Assembly (NCBI GenBank): GCA_016180195.1
Contig: JACPBS010000012.1
Span: forward strand, 1-53,916
Origin: Candidatus Woesearchaeota archaeon
GTDB taxonomy: Archaea; Nanobdellota; Nanobdellia; Woesearchaeales; UBA10216
Direction of reading: 5' to 3'
DNA length: 53,916 nt
In this document: positions 34,640-42,967 of the stretch, piece by piece
Layout: every line of letters starts with the position of its first letter
Position numbering within the stretch: the first letter of the stretch is position 1
The notes under the pieces: generated by a model
Seen by the model: the letters and a program-made list of their open reading frames with translations, nothing else
The model's database searches: none
What the model was told of the DNA's origin: nothing
Position numbers and translations under genes: made by a program

Positions 34640-34714
34640 AACCTGTTTTGTTGGCGCAAAACGGTTTTAAAAACGATTATTGGCAATTTTCAAATACACT
34701 TGTTGGCGCAAGTG
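34640..34714 (+). other. Hairpins with a shared TTGGCG loop upstream of ftsZ
   Basis: Two stems carry the same six-base loop TTGGCG. The first is AACCTGTTTTG and CAAAACGGTT at 34640-34666; the second is CACTTG and CAAGTG at 34697-34714. The outer stem bases differ but stay paired, so the pairing rather than the sequence is conserved. Between them, ATT and AAT around ATTGGC (34676-34687) is a weaker third copy. They lie between the MIP18-family gene and the ftsZ promoter (TATTTAAACA near 34749). They could be protein binding sites or part of a transcript from the upstream gene. Confidence 0.6.
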
Positions 34715-34840
34715 AACTTGTTCTTAATGGAAGTATGTTGAAGGGCAACTATTTAAACATTTTTGTGTTTAAAAGGTTGTTTTGTAAGATATACTTTGGA
34801 AACTAAAATAAAAAAACCTATGGAAAAGGGGGTTGGGAAA

Positions 34841-35911
34841 ATGGACTTTATTGTGGAAGACGCGTTGAAGGCAGCTGAGGGGAACAAATTTGGCGGGATG
34901 ATTGGGCAGGCTAACATAAAGGTGATGGGTGTGGGCGGAGGCGGCAATAACATGGTCTCATGGCTCCACAGAAAAGGCGTAAAAGGGGCTGAAATACTGG
35001 CTTGCAACACAGACAAACAGCATCTCGAAATATCTTCTGCTGACAAAAAATACCTTATAGGAAAAGATCTTACAAGAGGCCTTGGCTGCGGCGGATTTCC
35101 TGAAAGGGGTGCGGAAGCTGCCAAGGAAACAATGCAGGAAATCAAAGAAGCACTAAGGGAAGCTGACATGGTTTTTGTATGCGCAGGAATGGGTGGCGGA
35201 ACAGGAACAGGAGCAGCCCCGGTTGTTGCAAAGGTAGCGAAGGAAACCGGAGCAATAGTGATAGGGACAGTCACGATGCCTTTCAAAATCGAAAGAGCAA
35301 GGATTGACAAGGCAGAATTTGGATTAAGCCAGCTAAGGCAGGTATCTGATACAGTAATAGTTATAGACAACAACAGGCTGGTCCAGATTGCGGGCAACCT
35401 GCCGATAGAGCAGGCATTCGCGGTCGCAAACGAGCTTGTTTCAACAATGATAAAGGGAATAGTCGAGACAATATCAGTTCCGTCGCTTGTCAATCTTGAC
35501 TATGCTGATGTCAAGGCCATTATGACAAATGGAGGCGTTGCAGCCATCGGAGTTGGCAGCTCAGATACGAATAACAGGGTAGAGGAGGCTGTCCAAGGCG
35601 CTCTAAGCAACCCGCTTCTTGACATAAGCTACAAGGGCGCAACAGGAGCACTCATACATGTCTCGGGCGGACCCGACATGACGCTTGACGAAATAAACAG
35701 GATAGGAGAGCTTGTTACAGAAAGCCTGGACGACGATGCAAACGTCATTTGGGGAGCAAGGGTAAGCGAGAACATGAAGGGCAAAATAACCGTTATGACC
35801 ATCATAACAGGAGTAAAGAGCCCATGGATACTGGGAAAGCTGGACAAGAAGCAGCAGGTAGCCAAGCACCGGGAAATAGAGGATGAGCTCGGCATAGAGG
35901 TGATAAGCTAG
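34841..35911 (+). CDS. ftsZ: Cell division GTPase FtsZ
   Basis: The ATG at 34841 follows a G-rich AAGGGGGTTGGG; ATG 34820 and a TTG at 34763 give longer, less typical N-termini. The 356-residue protein has the tubulin-type nucleotide site: VMGVGGGGNN near 29-38, the signature GGGTGTG at 118-124, and a T7-loop region DYADVKAIMTNGGVAAIG. It forms GTP-dependent filaments at the division site. The C-terminus (KHREIEDELGIEVIS) shows no clear membrane-adaptor peptide. It is a single-gene unit bracketed by unusual hairpins upstream (34640) and four downstream (35902). Confidence 0.95.
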   Translation: MDFIVEDALKAAEGNKFGGMIGQANIKVMGVGGGGNNMVSWLHRKGVKGAEILACNTDKQHLEISSADKKYLIGKDLTRGLGCGGFPERGAEAAKETMQEIKEALREADMVFVCAGMGGGTGTGAAPVVAKVAKETGAIVIGTVTMPFKIERARIDKAEFGLSQLRQVSDTVIVIDNNRLVQIAGNLPIEQAFAVANELVSTMIKGIVETISVPSLVNLDYADVKAIMTNGGVAAIGVGSSDTNNRVEEAVQGALSNPLLDISYKGATGALIHVSGGPDMTLDEINRIGELVTESLDDDANVIWGARVSENMKGKITVMTIITGVKSPWILGKLDKKQQVAKHREIEDELGIEVIS

Positions 35912-36049
35912 AAATAGCTTATCTTTCACGATCACCGAAAGGTGTGTTTTCTTGCCTTCATTTTACCACCCCCCAACAATAATGAAGGCATAGCAAAACT
36001 TGGTCTCCAATTGCATCTCAAACGATGCAATTTGGAGGTCTTTTTTTTT
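35902..36049 (+). terminator. Four consecutive hairpins after ftsZ
   Basis: First, GATAAGCTA and TAGCTTATC close a GAAA loop across the ftsZ stop codon (35902-35923). Second, CACC and GGTG close another GAAA loop (35933-35944), followed by TGTTTT. Third, GCCTTCATT and AATGAAGGC (35954-35989) enclose a C-rich loop. Fourth, a long imperfect stem from GGTCTCCAA and TTGCATC with GATGCAA and TTTGGAGGTC (36002-36040) ends in nine T. The fourth is a classic intrinsic-type terminator. It may also serve the convergent FHA gene. Confidence 0.7.
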
Positions 36050-36545
36050 AGGCTTTAATCTGAATATAATACGAAGGCTTTACGAAAAGCCTTGCAAGGC
36101 TGCCGTTAATAGCAGATATAGCCCCACCAACGAGAAGATAGGAAGAACTGCCTTCTGAAATCTTGAGCTTAACCACCTTACCTATCTGATCTATCACGTC
36201 CTCAATGCCATTATTAGGTGACCAGATAACTGTCTTGCTTCCGCTCTGGCTTAAATGAACATAATCAACAGTTCCATCAGGTCTTCTTACCAGTTCACCA
36301 TGCGATCTGCTTATAGGAAGATTACCTTGCACATGGGGGACAATTATTTTTTCCCCATTATAGTTTGGGGTATACACAGAACCTTTAACTATCTCGGTCA
36401 GCCCTACTTCTTTTTCAGAGTCTGCCCGGCCAATCATGATTGAATTGATCAACGGAACTTGCAGTACAGGTGGGCTGATCTGCACATTGTTTCCTGTAAC
36501 AAAAAAACGCCCAAAAAAAATGCTAAAATAACCTGAATTTGCCAT
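36048..36545 (-). CDS. FHA-domain-like protein
   Basis: ATG 36545 lies about 25 bases after a TTTAAA box, so a leaderless transcript is likely; a longer frame to 36614 would overlap the kinase gene. The 165-residue protein has an FHA-type pattern: IMIGRAD near residue 38, LPISRSHGELVR near 78, then DYVHLSQSGSKTVIW. The usual Asn before Gly in the last loop is Ser here, so phosphothreonine binding may be altered. The C-terminal part is beta-rich and ends SYYIQIKA. It follows the RIO1-type kinase gene by only 19 bases on the same strand, which suggests kinase and phosphopeptide reader work together. Confidence 0.7.
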   Translation of the reverse strand: MANSGYFSIFFGRFFVTGNNVQISPPVLQVPLINSIMIGRADSEKEVGLTEIVKGSVYTPNYNGEKIIVPHVQGNLPISRSHGELVRRPDGTVDYVHLSQSGSKTVIWSPNNGIEDVIDQIGKVVKLKISEGSSSYLLVGGAISAINGSLARLFVKPSYYIQIKA

Positions 36546-36564
36546 AAGCAATGGGAATGCAGGA

Positions 36565-37287
36565 TCATTTAAATTTCTTTTTCCCAATATCCTTAACAAG
36601 GCCTTCAACATCACACTTAACCCCTAGCCTAGAGAAGAAAGAGCAAACATTAACTACATCCCTCCTTAGGAGCTCGCTTGAATTAGGGTTCCTCAAAGGT
36701 GTTGCCTGGGAGAAGTCAATGAATACGGGCGTTTCCCTATGGTTAAGGATATTGAACTTAGACAAGTCTCCATGGACAAAGCCTGCCCTGTAAAACCTGG
36801 TCATGTACGCTATGATCTTGCGGAAGAATTCACCAGTGTCTTCCGGAATCGCGTCCTTCAACTGCCTGGCAGGCTTCTCATCACCAATGAATTCCATAAC
36901 AATTATGTTCTTAAGGAACGCGATAGGCAGAGGGGAACGAACACCTGCCTCCCTTGCAGCCATAAGGTTCCTATACTCGCGCTGGGCCCAAGCGAATATT
37001 ATCTCCCTCTTCCTCTTCTTAAGAGCTACAAAGCGGGGATCTGGCTTAATATAATAGTACATATTATTGAAATCAGAGGCCTCAAGCCTGTGAATCTTTA
37101 TAGCAACCATATCGCGGTCTCCAACCTTCGCTTTTGCAGAGAATACATTAGCTTCCTTCCCTATATTAAGGGGGCTCAGGCTCTCCTCATCGAAATATTT
37201 CCCGAGCTTGAAAATATTGGCTAACGTAAACTCATCAAATACATTCTCGAAGGTCTTGAATTTTTCCCTGGGCTTAACACGAGGCAT
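36565..37287 (-). CDS. rio1: RIO1-type atypical protein kinase
   Basis: A 240-residue protein with RIO-family kinase motifs: GKEANVF as nucleotide loop near 43, AIKIHR with the expected Lys, WAQREYRNL, IVMEFIGD as hinge, VHGDLSKFNIL as catalytic loop near 178 and FIDFSQAT as metal-binding motif. There is no N-terminal winged helix, so it is RIO1- rather than RIO2-like. RIO1 proteins act in late maturation of the small ribosomal subunit. The C-terminus is a basic KKKFK. The FHA-like gene lies directly downstream. Confidence 0.9.
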   Translation of the reverse strand: MPRVKPREKFKTFENVFDEFTLANIFKLGKYFDEESLSPLNIGKEANVFSAKAKVGDRDMVAIKIHRLEASDFNNMYYYIKPDPRFVALKKRKREIIFAWAQREYRNLMAAREAGVRSPLPIAFLKNIIVMEFIGDEKPARQLKDAIPEDTGEFFRKIIAYMTRFYRAGFVHGDLSKFNILNHRETPVFIDFSQATPLRNPNSSELLRRDVVNVCSFFSRLGVKCDVEGLVKDIGKKKFK

Positions 37288-37375
37288 TCAAGAATAAATG
37301 AGCACTAATCTTTATAATCCTTCCCAATTTCTATTTTTAACCATTAAATAGTTACAAAAAAACACTTTACCCAAA

Positions 37376-37387
37376 GATTTTTATAGT
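37376..37387 (+). promoter_or_regulatory. TATA-like box of the structured region before dnaG
   Basis: AGATTTTTATAG lies about 25-30 bases before the start of a GC-richer structured stretch at about 37405. It is nearly 300 bases before the DnaG start codon. Confidence 0.4.
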
Positions 37388-37401
37388 TGATCTGTTTTTC
37401 T

Positions 37402-37563
37402 TTTCACACGTCAAGTGACCAAATGGGTCCTTACAAAGCCGGGCAATCGTGCCCTGCAATGAAAGTAAGACACTCTTGGCCACAACAGCCCGTCACGAGA
37501 GTACCCATAGGAGCTCACGGAAAAACCAAGCAATGAGCCTGGGGGTTAGTGTAGCGGGCAACA
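37402..37563 (+). ncRNA. Candidate structured RNA between the RIO1 and DnaG genes
   Basis: The 392 bases between the divergent RIO1 and DnaG genes hold no reading frame but one GC-rich block. Small stems are visible: GACC and GGGTC around AAAT (37417-37428), GGGC and GCCC around AATCGT (37441-37454), and ACTCT with AGAGT (37472-37502). It begins where a transcript from the TATA-like box at 37376 would start and ends in GTGTAGCGGGC near 37560, followed by AT-rich sequence. It does not match tRNA, SRP RNA or RNase P RNA cores that I know. It could be a new small RNA or a 5' leader of dnaG. Confidence 0.4.
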
Positions 37564-37679
37564 AATTTCATAATTGCAATAGGACATTCCATTTTTATTC
37601 CCAGATTTCATCAGGAAACAAGCCATAGGAAGATAAAAGACAAACTTGTTCTATTGCTAAAATTCAAAAGGTGATTACA

Positions 37680-38954
37680 ATGGGCAAAATAAGTCCGGTA
37701 TCGGCAAAATATATCGTTCATTCAACCATTACAATAGAGGGCGTGGTTGACAGGCCGGATGTGATTGGAGCGATTTTCGGCCAGACAGAAGGCCTGCTTG
37801 GATCAGACCTTGAGCTTAGGGAGCTGCAAAGGTCAGGCAGGATAGGAAGGATAGAAGTTAACACGGAAACAAGAAACGGAAAGACAAGCGGCAATATAAT
37901 AATCCCTTCTTCACTTGACAAGGCAGAGACATCTATAATAGCTGCTGCTCTTGAAATCATACAACGCATAGGCCCCTGCAATGCAAAGATCAAGGTTGAT
38001 AGCATTGAGGACATCCGCGTCACGAAGAGGGGATTTGTTGTTGAAAGGGCAAAGGAGCTGCTGAAGCAGCTTATGGACAATGTAATGCCTGATTCCCAGG
38101 AAATAGCCGATGAGGTAATGTACTCAGTAAGGGTCATGGAGATAAAGGAGTACGGAAAGGACAGGCTGCCTGCAGGACCGCTTCTCGAGGAATCCGATGA
38201 AGTGGTTATTGTAGAAGGAAGGGCAGATGTGCTTAACCTCCTAAAACACGGGATAAAAAATGCAATAGCGCTCAACGGCACATCAGTGCCAGAAACCATC
38301 ATAGACCTGTCGAGGAAGAAAGTTGTCACGGTCTTTGTTGACGGGGACAGGGGAGGCGACCTCATAATCAAGGAAATGCTGGATGTTGCAGACGTGGACT
38401 ATGTTACCAAGGCCCCTGACGGAAAGGAAGTTGAGGAATTAGCCAAGAAGGAAATCCACAAAGCACTAAGAAGCAGGGTAACAGCCGAACAGGCTAAATT
38501 CGAGACGTCAACCAGGACAGGGGAAAATGGCGGAAGGCATGATGACAGGAGATATGAAGGCAAAAAGCATGAAGAAAGGCGGGAGGAAAGAAAGCCTGAT
38601 TTCGAAAGAAGAACTGATAAAAGGCCGATTCCAATGCCTCTCCAGCAGAAGCAAAAGGCTGCAATCTCACAGGATGAGAAAAAGGCATTCAAGGAAATGT
38701 CAGAGGACCTCATAGGAACAAGAGGCGCATACATCCTAGATGACAAGCTTAACATACTTGGAAAGGTTCCCATTACAGAGCTTCAGGTAACAATAAAAGG
38801 CTTGAACTCAGCATACGCAATAGTATTTGACGGCACAATAGACATTGATCTGGTCAAGGCAGCGGAAAAGGCAAATGTACAATACCTAATAGCCATGGAC
38901 GCAAAGCAAAAGCCGGAAACAAGAATCAACCTGCTGACCGTCAACGAGCTTTAG
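37680..38954 (+). CDS. dnaG: Archaeal DnaG-type primase, Toprim protein
   Basis: ATG 37680 is preceded by AGGTGAT; a GTG three codons earlier is less likely. The 424-residue protein has the archaeal DnaG N-terminal region, then a Toprim domain with VVIVEGRADVLNLL near 175 and VFVDGDRGGD near 220. A charged low-complexity insert at about 280-320, rich in Arg, Glu, Lys and Asp, separates it from a C-terminal domain with a conserved LNILGKVPI strand. Archaeal DnaG can prime DNA and is also a partner of the RNA exosome. Sequence shows full length. Confidence 0.92.
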   Translation: MGKISPVSAKYIVHSTITIEGVVDRPDVIGAIFGQTEGLLGSDLELRELQRSGRIGRIEVNTETRNGKTSGNIIIPSSLDKAETSIIAAALEIIQRIGPCNAKIKVDSIEDIRVTKRGFVVERAKELLKQLMDNVMPDSQEIADEVMYSVRVMEIKEYGKDRLPAGPLLEESDEVVIVEGRADVLNLLKHGIKNAIALNGTSVPETIIDLSRKKVVTVFVDGDRGGDLIIKEMLDVADVDYVTKAPDGKEVEELAKKEIHKALRSRVTAEQAKFETSTRTGENGGRHDDRRYEGKKHEERREERKPDFERRTDKRPIPMPLQQKQKAAISQDEKKAFKEMSEDLIGTRGAYILDDKLNILGKVPITELQVTIKGLNSAYAIVFDGTIDIDLVKAAEKANVQYLIAMDAKQKPETRINLLTVNEL

Positions 38955-38960
38955 CCGGGA

Positions 38961-38973
38961 TACCTTTAAATAA
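38961..38973 (+). promoter_or_regulatory. TATA-like box, leaderless start of the pilin-like operon
   Basis: ACCTTTAAATAAT is centred about 26 bases before the ATG at 38994, right after the DnaG stop. Confidence 0.5.
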
Positions 38974-38993
38974 TCGCCAAGGCAAAGGAAATC

Positions 38994-40235
38994 ATGCAAA
39001 AAAGAGGTGGCTCTGAGCTAGACTGGATGATAAGCCTGGCTATTTTTCTTCTTTACGTGGCATGGTTCTTTGTATATGTTTCACCCCTCACCAGCCGACC
39101 CGAAGACGAGGGACCGATGCTCACCCGGCTTAATGATAAGCTAAAGGCGAATACAACCTGGAACATTGATGAGGTGCCTATATTCATATGGTCGAACACG
39201 TCAGGAACCGATGAGCCTGCCATGGCTGATTTCCCCTACGAATGGAACAGCACGAGCTTTTCTTTCAAAAGAAACAACACATTCATACTGGACGAAAACA
39301 AGCTCCTTTTCATCATCAACATTTCACAAGGGAAAAACCTGGCCGGAATAGTGCATTCCAGCGAGAACTACAACGCGCCCACCGATTCCATGACCGGTCT
39401 CTCAGCAACAAAGGATTCTGCTTCAACATCAAACATGAAAGTTGAGTTTTCGAGTGCAATACCTTCAAGGATAAAATACGGGAACCAATACTTAATAGAT
39501 GACATAAACCTCACAATCGGAACTGAATCGCTAAATGTCGAGAACCACTCTGCAACCATTTCGTCCATATCAAAATACAAGGCAAAATCACAGGCACTCA
39601 ACCATACATCATATGTTTTCGCGAACAGCCCAAAGATATACAACCTTGTAAGATCGCTACAGGACATAAACCTAACGCTGTCATCCGTAATCCTAAACAT
39701 GACCAGCTACCACACCGGAACTGTCTCTGGGAATTTGAACCTCAATAACACCTGCATGTCAATGAGATCGCAGTACATTGATTTTTCCTCAGACATCTCA
39801 GGAGCATCGATAATCCTGGACAAGGAAACCAACATAAGCATATGCGTCCAAAACTCAACAACCAGGCTATACATCTACTTCAGGCATAAAAACGAGACAA
39901 GATATGACTTCATAACCCATGACGGAAACTACAACAGCACGCTAAAGTACATTAGCGCACTAAGCATCAAATACGGAATCAGGGAACGCAAAACAGGCCT
40001 TTCTGAAAAGCTTCTTCAGCAGCTTAACGGCACTAACTATTCCAGCCTGAAATCAGCATGGCACATGAAGCAGGAATTCTCATTTTCAATATCCAATTCC
40101 TCGGACTCAATAATGTACAACTACGAGCCAAAAAAGGCGAGCAACGAGAATGTTTTCGCGGACGAATCAACCGGAAGCCTGCTTGACCAGTATGGAAACA
40201 GGCAAACGATCATCATGAGGGTAAGAACATGGTAA
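38994..40235 (+). CDS. Membrane-anchored extracellular protein with pilin-like N-terminus
   Basis: A 413-residue protein. The N-terminus MQKRGGSELDWMISLAIFLL has a basic start, a short polar segment and then one hydrophobic helix to about residue 28. This is like type IV pilin-type membrane proteins, though no definite prepilin cleavage site is seen. The remaining part is beta-rich and extracellular with many sequons. It overlaps the short gene at 40229 by seven bases, and that gene has the same layout. A minor pilin or pilus-like complex is plausible, but I do not recognise the family. Confidence 0.75.
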   Translation: MQKRGGSELDWMISLAIFLLYVAWFFVYVSPLTSRPEDEGPMLTRLNDKLKANTTWNIDEVPIFIWSNTSGTDEPAMADFPYEWNSTSFSFKRNNTFILDENKLLFIINISQGKNLAGIVHSSENYNAPTDSMTGLSATKDSASTSNMKVEFSSAIPSRIKYGNQYLIDDINLTIGTESLNVENHSATISSISKYKAKSQALNHTSYVFANSPKIYNLVRSLQDINLTLSSVILNMTSYHTGTVSGNLNLNNTCMSMRSQYIDFSSDISGASIILDKETNISICVQNSTTRLYIYFRHKNETRYDFITHDGNYNSTLKYISALSIKYGIRERKTGLSEKLLQQLNGTNYSSLKSAWHMKQEFSFSISNSSDSIMYNYEPKKASNENVFADESTGSLLDQYGNRQTIIMRVRTW

Positions 40236-40603
40236 GAGGCAGGAATGCATTCATGAGAACACTTGAGGCGATCATAGCCATGGCAATAACAATGGTCTTC
40301 GTGGGAATGTTCATTGCCCAGAATAATGCTGCCAAGTCAGTCTTCGAAAACGAAAATATCCTTCCCGAACTGATGAAAGAGCATGACTTCAAGCAATGCA
40401 TATTGCTAGAGAACTCAACATGCATAAACGCCACCCTTTCACGGGCCCTCAGGGGGTATGGGTTTACCATGAACATATCAAGAAGCACGGACAGCAGGGC
40501 GCAGGGCCTCCCGGAAAAAAGGGTTTTTTCGGAATCCTCAATGATATCAGGCAACTCGACATTATACGATCCCAGGATAATAAGAGTGTACTACTGGAGG
40601 TAA
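40229..40603 (+). CDS. Small pilin-like membrane protein
   Basis: A 124-residue protein with the start MVRGRNAFMRTLEAIIAMAI, where an aromatic and a T-LE precede a hydrophobic helix, as in type IV pilins (compare the F-T-E mark of bacterial pilins). The remaining 90 residues are exported, with two Cys (KQCILLENSTC) and a few sequons, ending IIRVYYWR. Translation is coupled with the larger pilin-like gene before it. No prepilin peptidase or ATPase gene is in the window. Confidence 0.72.
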   Translation: MVRGRNAFMRTLEAIIAMAITMVFVGMFIAQNNAAKSVFENENILPELMKEHDFKQCILLENSTCINATLSRALRGYGFTMNISRSTDSRAQGLPEKRVFSESSMISGNSTLYDPRIIRVYYWR

Positions 40604-40606
40604 AAT

Positions 40607-40616
40607 TTTTATAAAT
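40607..40616 (+). promoter_or_regulatory. TATA-like box, leaderless start of the gene at 40638
   Basis: TTTTATAAAT lies about 27 bases before the ATG at 40638 and right after the stop of the pilin-like gene. Confidence 0.5.
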
Positions 40617-40637
40617 GGGACAAACAAAAAAGAAACC

Positions 40638-40856
40638 ATGAGAATAACGATAGATACTGAAAAAGACTCGAAAGAGGACATAAAAGCAATCATCCGCTTG
40701 CTTCAAAAGGGAACAGAAACAAATGAAGTGCAAAAGAAGCAGGAGACTGCAGAGGCACTGATAAGATCAGCCAAGCCGGAGAAAGATGAGATGCCTGAAA
40801 TACCCAAATCAGTAAAGGAGGCATATGAGATAGCAGAAGAGCTGGAAACCTACTGA
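40638..40856 (+). CDS. Small conserved archaeal-type protein, unknown function
   Basis: A 72-residue acidic protein starting MRITIDTEKDSKEDIKAIIR. A beta strand followed by helices is predicted, with a charged helix at the C-terminus. Small proteins that begin this way are known to me from other archaea, without an assigned role. It ends two bases before the archease ATG, so it is in the archease operon. Confidence 0.75.
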   Translation: MRITIDTEKDSKEDIKAIIRLLQKGTETNEVQKKQETAEALIRSAKPEKDEMPEIPKSVKEAYEIAEELETY

Positions 40857-40858
40857 AA

Positions 40859-41290
40859 ATGAACAAGCAATACGAATTCTTCGATCACACGGCCGACGCG
40901 AAATTCAGGGCTTACGGGAAGAACCTGCAGGAAGCCTTCGCAAATGCGGCAATCGCCATGACCAGCCTGATGTTCGACACCGAAAAGATAGAACCAAGGA
41001 TAAACAAGGCAATAGAGTCAGAAGGAACTGACCTGAAAGCGCTTCTCGTGAATTTCCTGAGCGAATTCCTATACCTCCATGACACAGAAGGGTTCATACT
41101 GAGAAAGCTGACAAGCATCACGATAAACAAGCAGCGGGAAGGGTACCGTCTGGCCGCCATAGCAAAGGGAGACACTTATTCTGAAAAATACGAGATACTG
41201 GGAGACGTGAAGGCTGTAACATACAACGAGATAGAGGTCAGGGAAGAGGAGAAAGGCAACTGCTGGGTCCAGATTGTTGTTGACATCTAG
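40859..41290 (+). CDS. Archease, activator of the RNA ligase RtcB
   Basis: A 143-residue protein with the family marks FDHTADAKFRAYG, LLVNFLSEFLYLHD and VKAVTYNEIEV. Archease binds metal ions and speeds up guanylylation of RtcB. The RtcB gene follows 74 bases downstream, and the pair is conserved in archaea. Full length. Confidence 0.93.
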   Translation: MNKQYEFFDHTADAKFRAYGKNLQEAFANAAIAMTSLMFDTEKIEPRINKAIESEGTDLKALLVNFLSEFLYLHDTEGFILRKLTSITINKQREGYRLAAIAKGDTYSEKYEILGDVKAVTYNEIEVREEEKGNCWVQIVVDI

Positions 41291-41364
41291 CCATAAATAG
41301 CTTTTTAAACTATGCTGGCACGTCCATTAATAACGACTATAAGCAATAATATCATGGAGGTAAC

Positions 41365-42783
41365 ATGGAACCGAAAAAAATCAGCGACCATGAATGGGAA
41401 ATCCCAAAGCAAGGCAACATGAAGGTGCCTGCAAGGATTTTCGCTACAGAAAAGCTGATGGAAAAGATAAAGCAGGACAGGACACTCCAGCAGGCAGCGA
41501 ATGTTGCTCATCTCAAAGGTATCCAGAAATACTCATACGTGATGCCCGATGCCCACGAAGGCTACGGTTTTCCGATTGGCGGCGTTGCGGCATTTGACAT
41601 TGATGAAGGAGTGATAAGCCCTGGAGGGATCGGTTACGATATTAATTGCGGCGTCAGGCTTGTAAGGACAGACTTCTCAGTAGAACAGGTGCTGCAGAAA
41701 AGGACACGGCTTCTCGAAGAGCTTTTCACAGAAGTGCCATCAGGAGTCGGAAAAGGGGGAATAACAAAACTGACAAAGGAAGAGCTGATCGAGCTTCTCG
41801 AAAAAGGATCACAATGGAGCCTCGAACATGGATATGGAACCAAGGAAGACCTTGAGGCAACAGAGGAAAATGGAAGGATGGAACAAGCAGATGCATCTGT
41901 GGTTTCGGAAAAGGCCCTGGCCCGGGGGAAGCCGCAGCTTGGAACACTTGGGGCAGGCAACCACTTCCTGGAAATACAAAAAGTGGACGAGATATACGAT
42001 GATGAGGCAGCATACCTATTAGGCATAGAGAAAGGAAAAGTTACGGTAATGATACATTGCGGAAGCAGGGGCCTCGGCCACCAGATCGCAACCGACTACA
42101 TTGATTCAATGGAAAAGAAATACGGGTTTTCTGACATTCCTGACCGGGAGCTCGTCAACGCCCCGATAAACTCAGACCTTGGAAAAAAATATTTCAGCGC
42201 GATGTGCGCAGGGGTGAACTACGCGTTCGCAAACAGGCAGATGATAGTGCACTGGGTACGCGATTCATTCAAAAAAGTGCTCGGAACAGATGAGGGCATG
42301 AAACAGATATACGATGTCTGCCATAATGTCGCAAAAATCGAGACGCACAAGATAGGGGGCGAAAAAAAGAAAGTATGCGTGCACAGGAAAGGTGCAACAA
42401 GGGCTTTCGGACCAGGAAATGAGGAGCTGGCCGAAAAATACAGGAAACTCGGGCAGCCTGTCATAATACCTGGAACCATGGGAACAGCAAGCTACCTCCT
42501 GCTCGGGACAAAATCTGCTGAGGAAACAAGCTTTGCAAGCAGCGCACACGGAGCAGGAAGAGCAATGAGTAGGGCAGCCTCCATAAAGCAGTTCAGGGGG
42601 GAAGCCGTTGCCCGGGAATTAATGTCGAAAGGGATAGAGGTCAAGGCAGCAAGCTGGAAAGGGCTGGCAGAAGAGGCCGTTCCATCATACAAGGATATAG
42701 ATGAAGTAATCAAGACAACCTTAAATGCAGGAATATGCAAGGCTGTAGCGAAATTGAGGCCAATAGGAGTTGTCAAGGGCTGA
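41365..42783 (+). CDS. rtcB: RNA-splicing ligase RtcB
   Basis: A 472-residue enzyme with GGAGGT directly before the ATG. Marks include PDAHEGYGFPIGGVAAFD, GGIGYDINCGVRL with metal-binding Asp and Cys, GAGNHFLEIQ, MIHCGSRGLGHQ, VHRKGATRAFGPG and SSAHGAGRAMSR, whose His is the GMP-linked residue in the family. It joins tRNA exons by the 3'-phosphate route with GTP and Mn. No intein is inserted. It ends convergent with the gene remnant at 42773. Confidence 0.96.
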   Translation: MEPKKISDHEWEIPKQGNMKVPARIFATEKLMEKIKQDRTLQQAANVAHLKGIQKYSYVMPDAHEGYGFPIGGVAAFDIDEGVISPGGIGYDINCGVRLVRTDFSVEQVLQKRTRLLEELFTEVPSGVGKGGITKLTKEELIELLEKGSQWSLEHGYGTKEDLEATEENGRMEQADASVVSEKALARGKPQLGTLGAGNHFLEIQKVDEIYDDEAAYLLGIEKGKVTVMIHCGSRGLGHQIATDYIDSMEKKYGFSDIPDRELVNAPINSDLGKKYFSAMCAGVNYAFANRQMIVHWVRDSFKKVLGTDEGMKQIYDVCHNVAKIETHKIGGEKKKVCVHRKGATRAFGPGNEELAEKYRKLGQPVIIPGTMGTASYLLLGTKSAEETSFASSAHGAGRAMSRAASIKQFRGEAVARELMSKGIEVKAASWKGLAEEAVPSYKDIDEVIKTTLNAGICKAVAKLRPIGVVKG

Positions 42784-42958
42784 TCATTCCTTCTTCATAA
42801 AAACAAAAATGAGCTTTATATGCACCGAAAAGAGCCCATATGCCCTCCAAAACCAACAGGACGCTGTTAAGCGGGTATGCACAATAAGCCAGCAAACTCC
42901 CGCCCACAAGATTCAGGGCCTTATAAGCAACCGATCCTGGGTCAGCTTTTTGAACAGG
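42773..42958 (-). pseudogene. Remnant of a CBU_0592-type small membrane protein
   Basis: On the minus strand a 61-residue frame reads KADPGSVAYKALNLVGGSLL, then AYCAYPLNSVLLVLEGIWAL and FGAYKAHF. This matches the second half of CBU_0592-family membrane proteins, which normally begin with another membrane helix. Upstream, an in-frame stop lies at 42959-42961 and no good start codon is present. The histidine kinase gene ends only nine bases away on the same strand, where the missing N-terminal part should be. Loss of the 5' end is the simplest reading. Confidence 0.55.
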
Positions 42959-42967
42959 TTAAATATT

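Noticed and set aside
37478-37495. CCCGTCAC resembling a conserved 16S rRNA site
   Set aside because: The match is short and the flanking bases do not fit rRNA.
37536-37563. tRNA-like GGGGTTAGTGTAGCGGGC sequence
   Set aside because: The D-arm resemblance is not followed by an anticodon arm or a T-arm, so no tRNA fold is possible.
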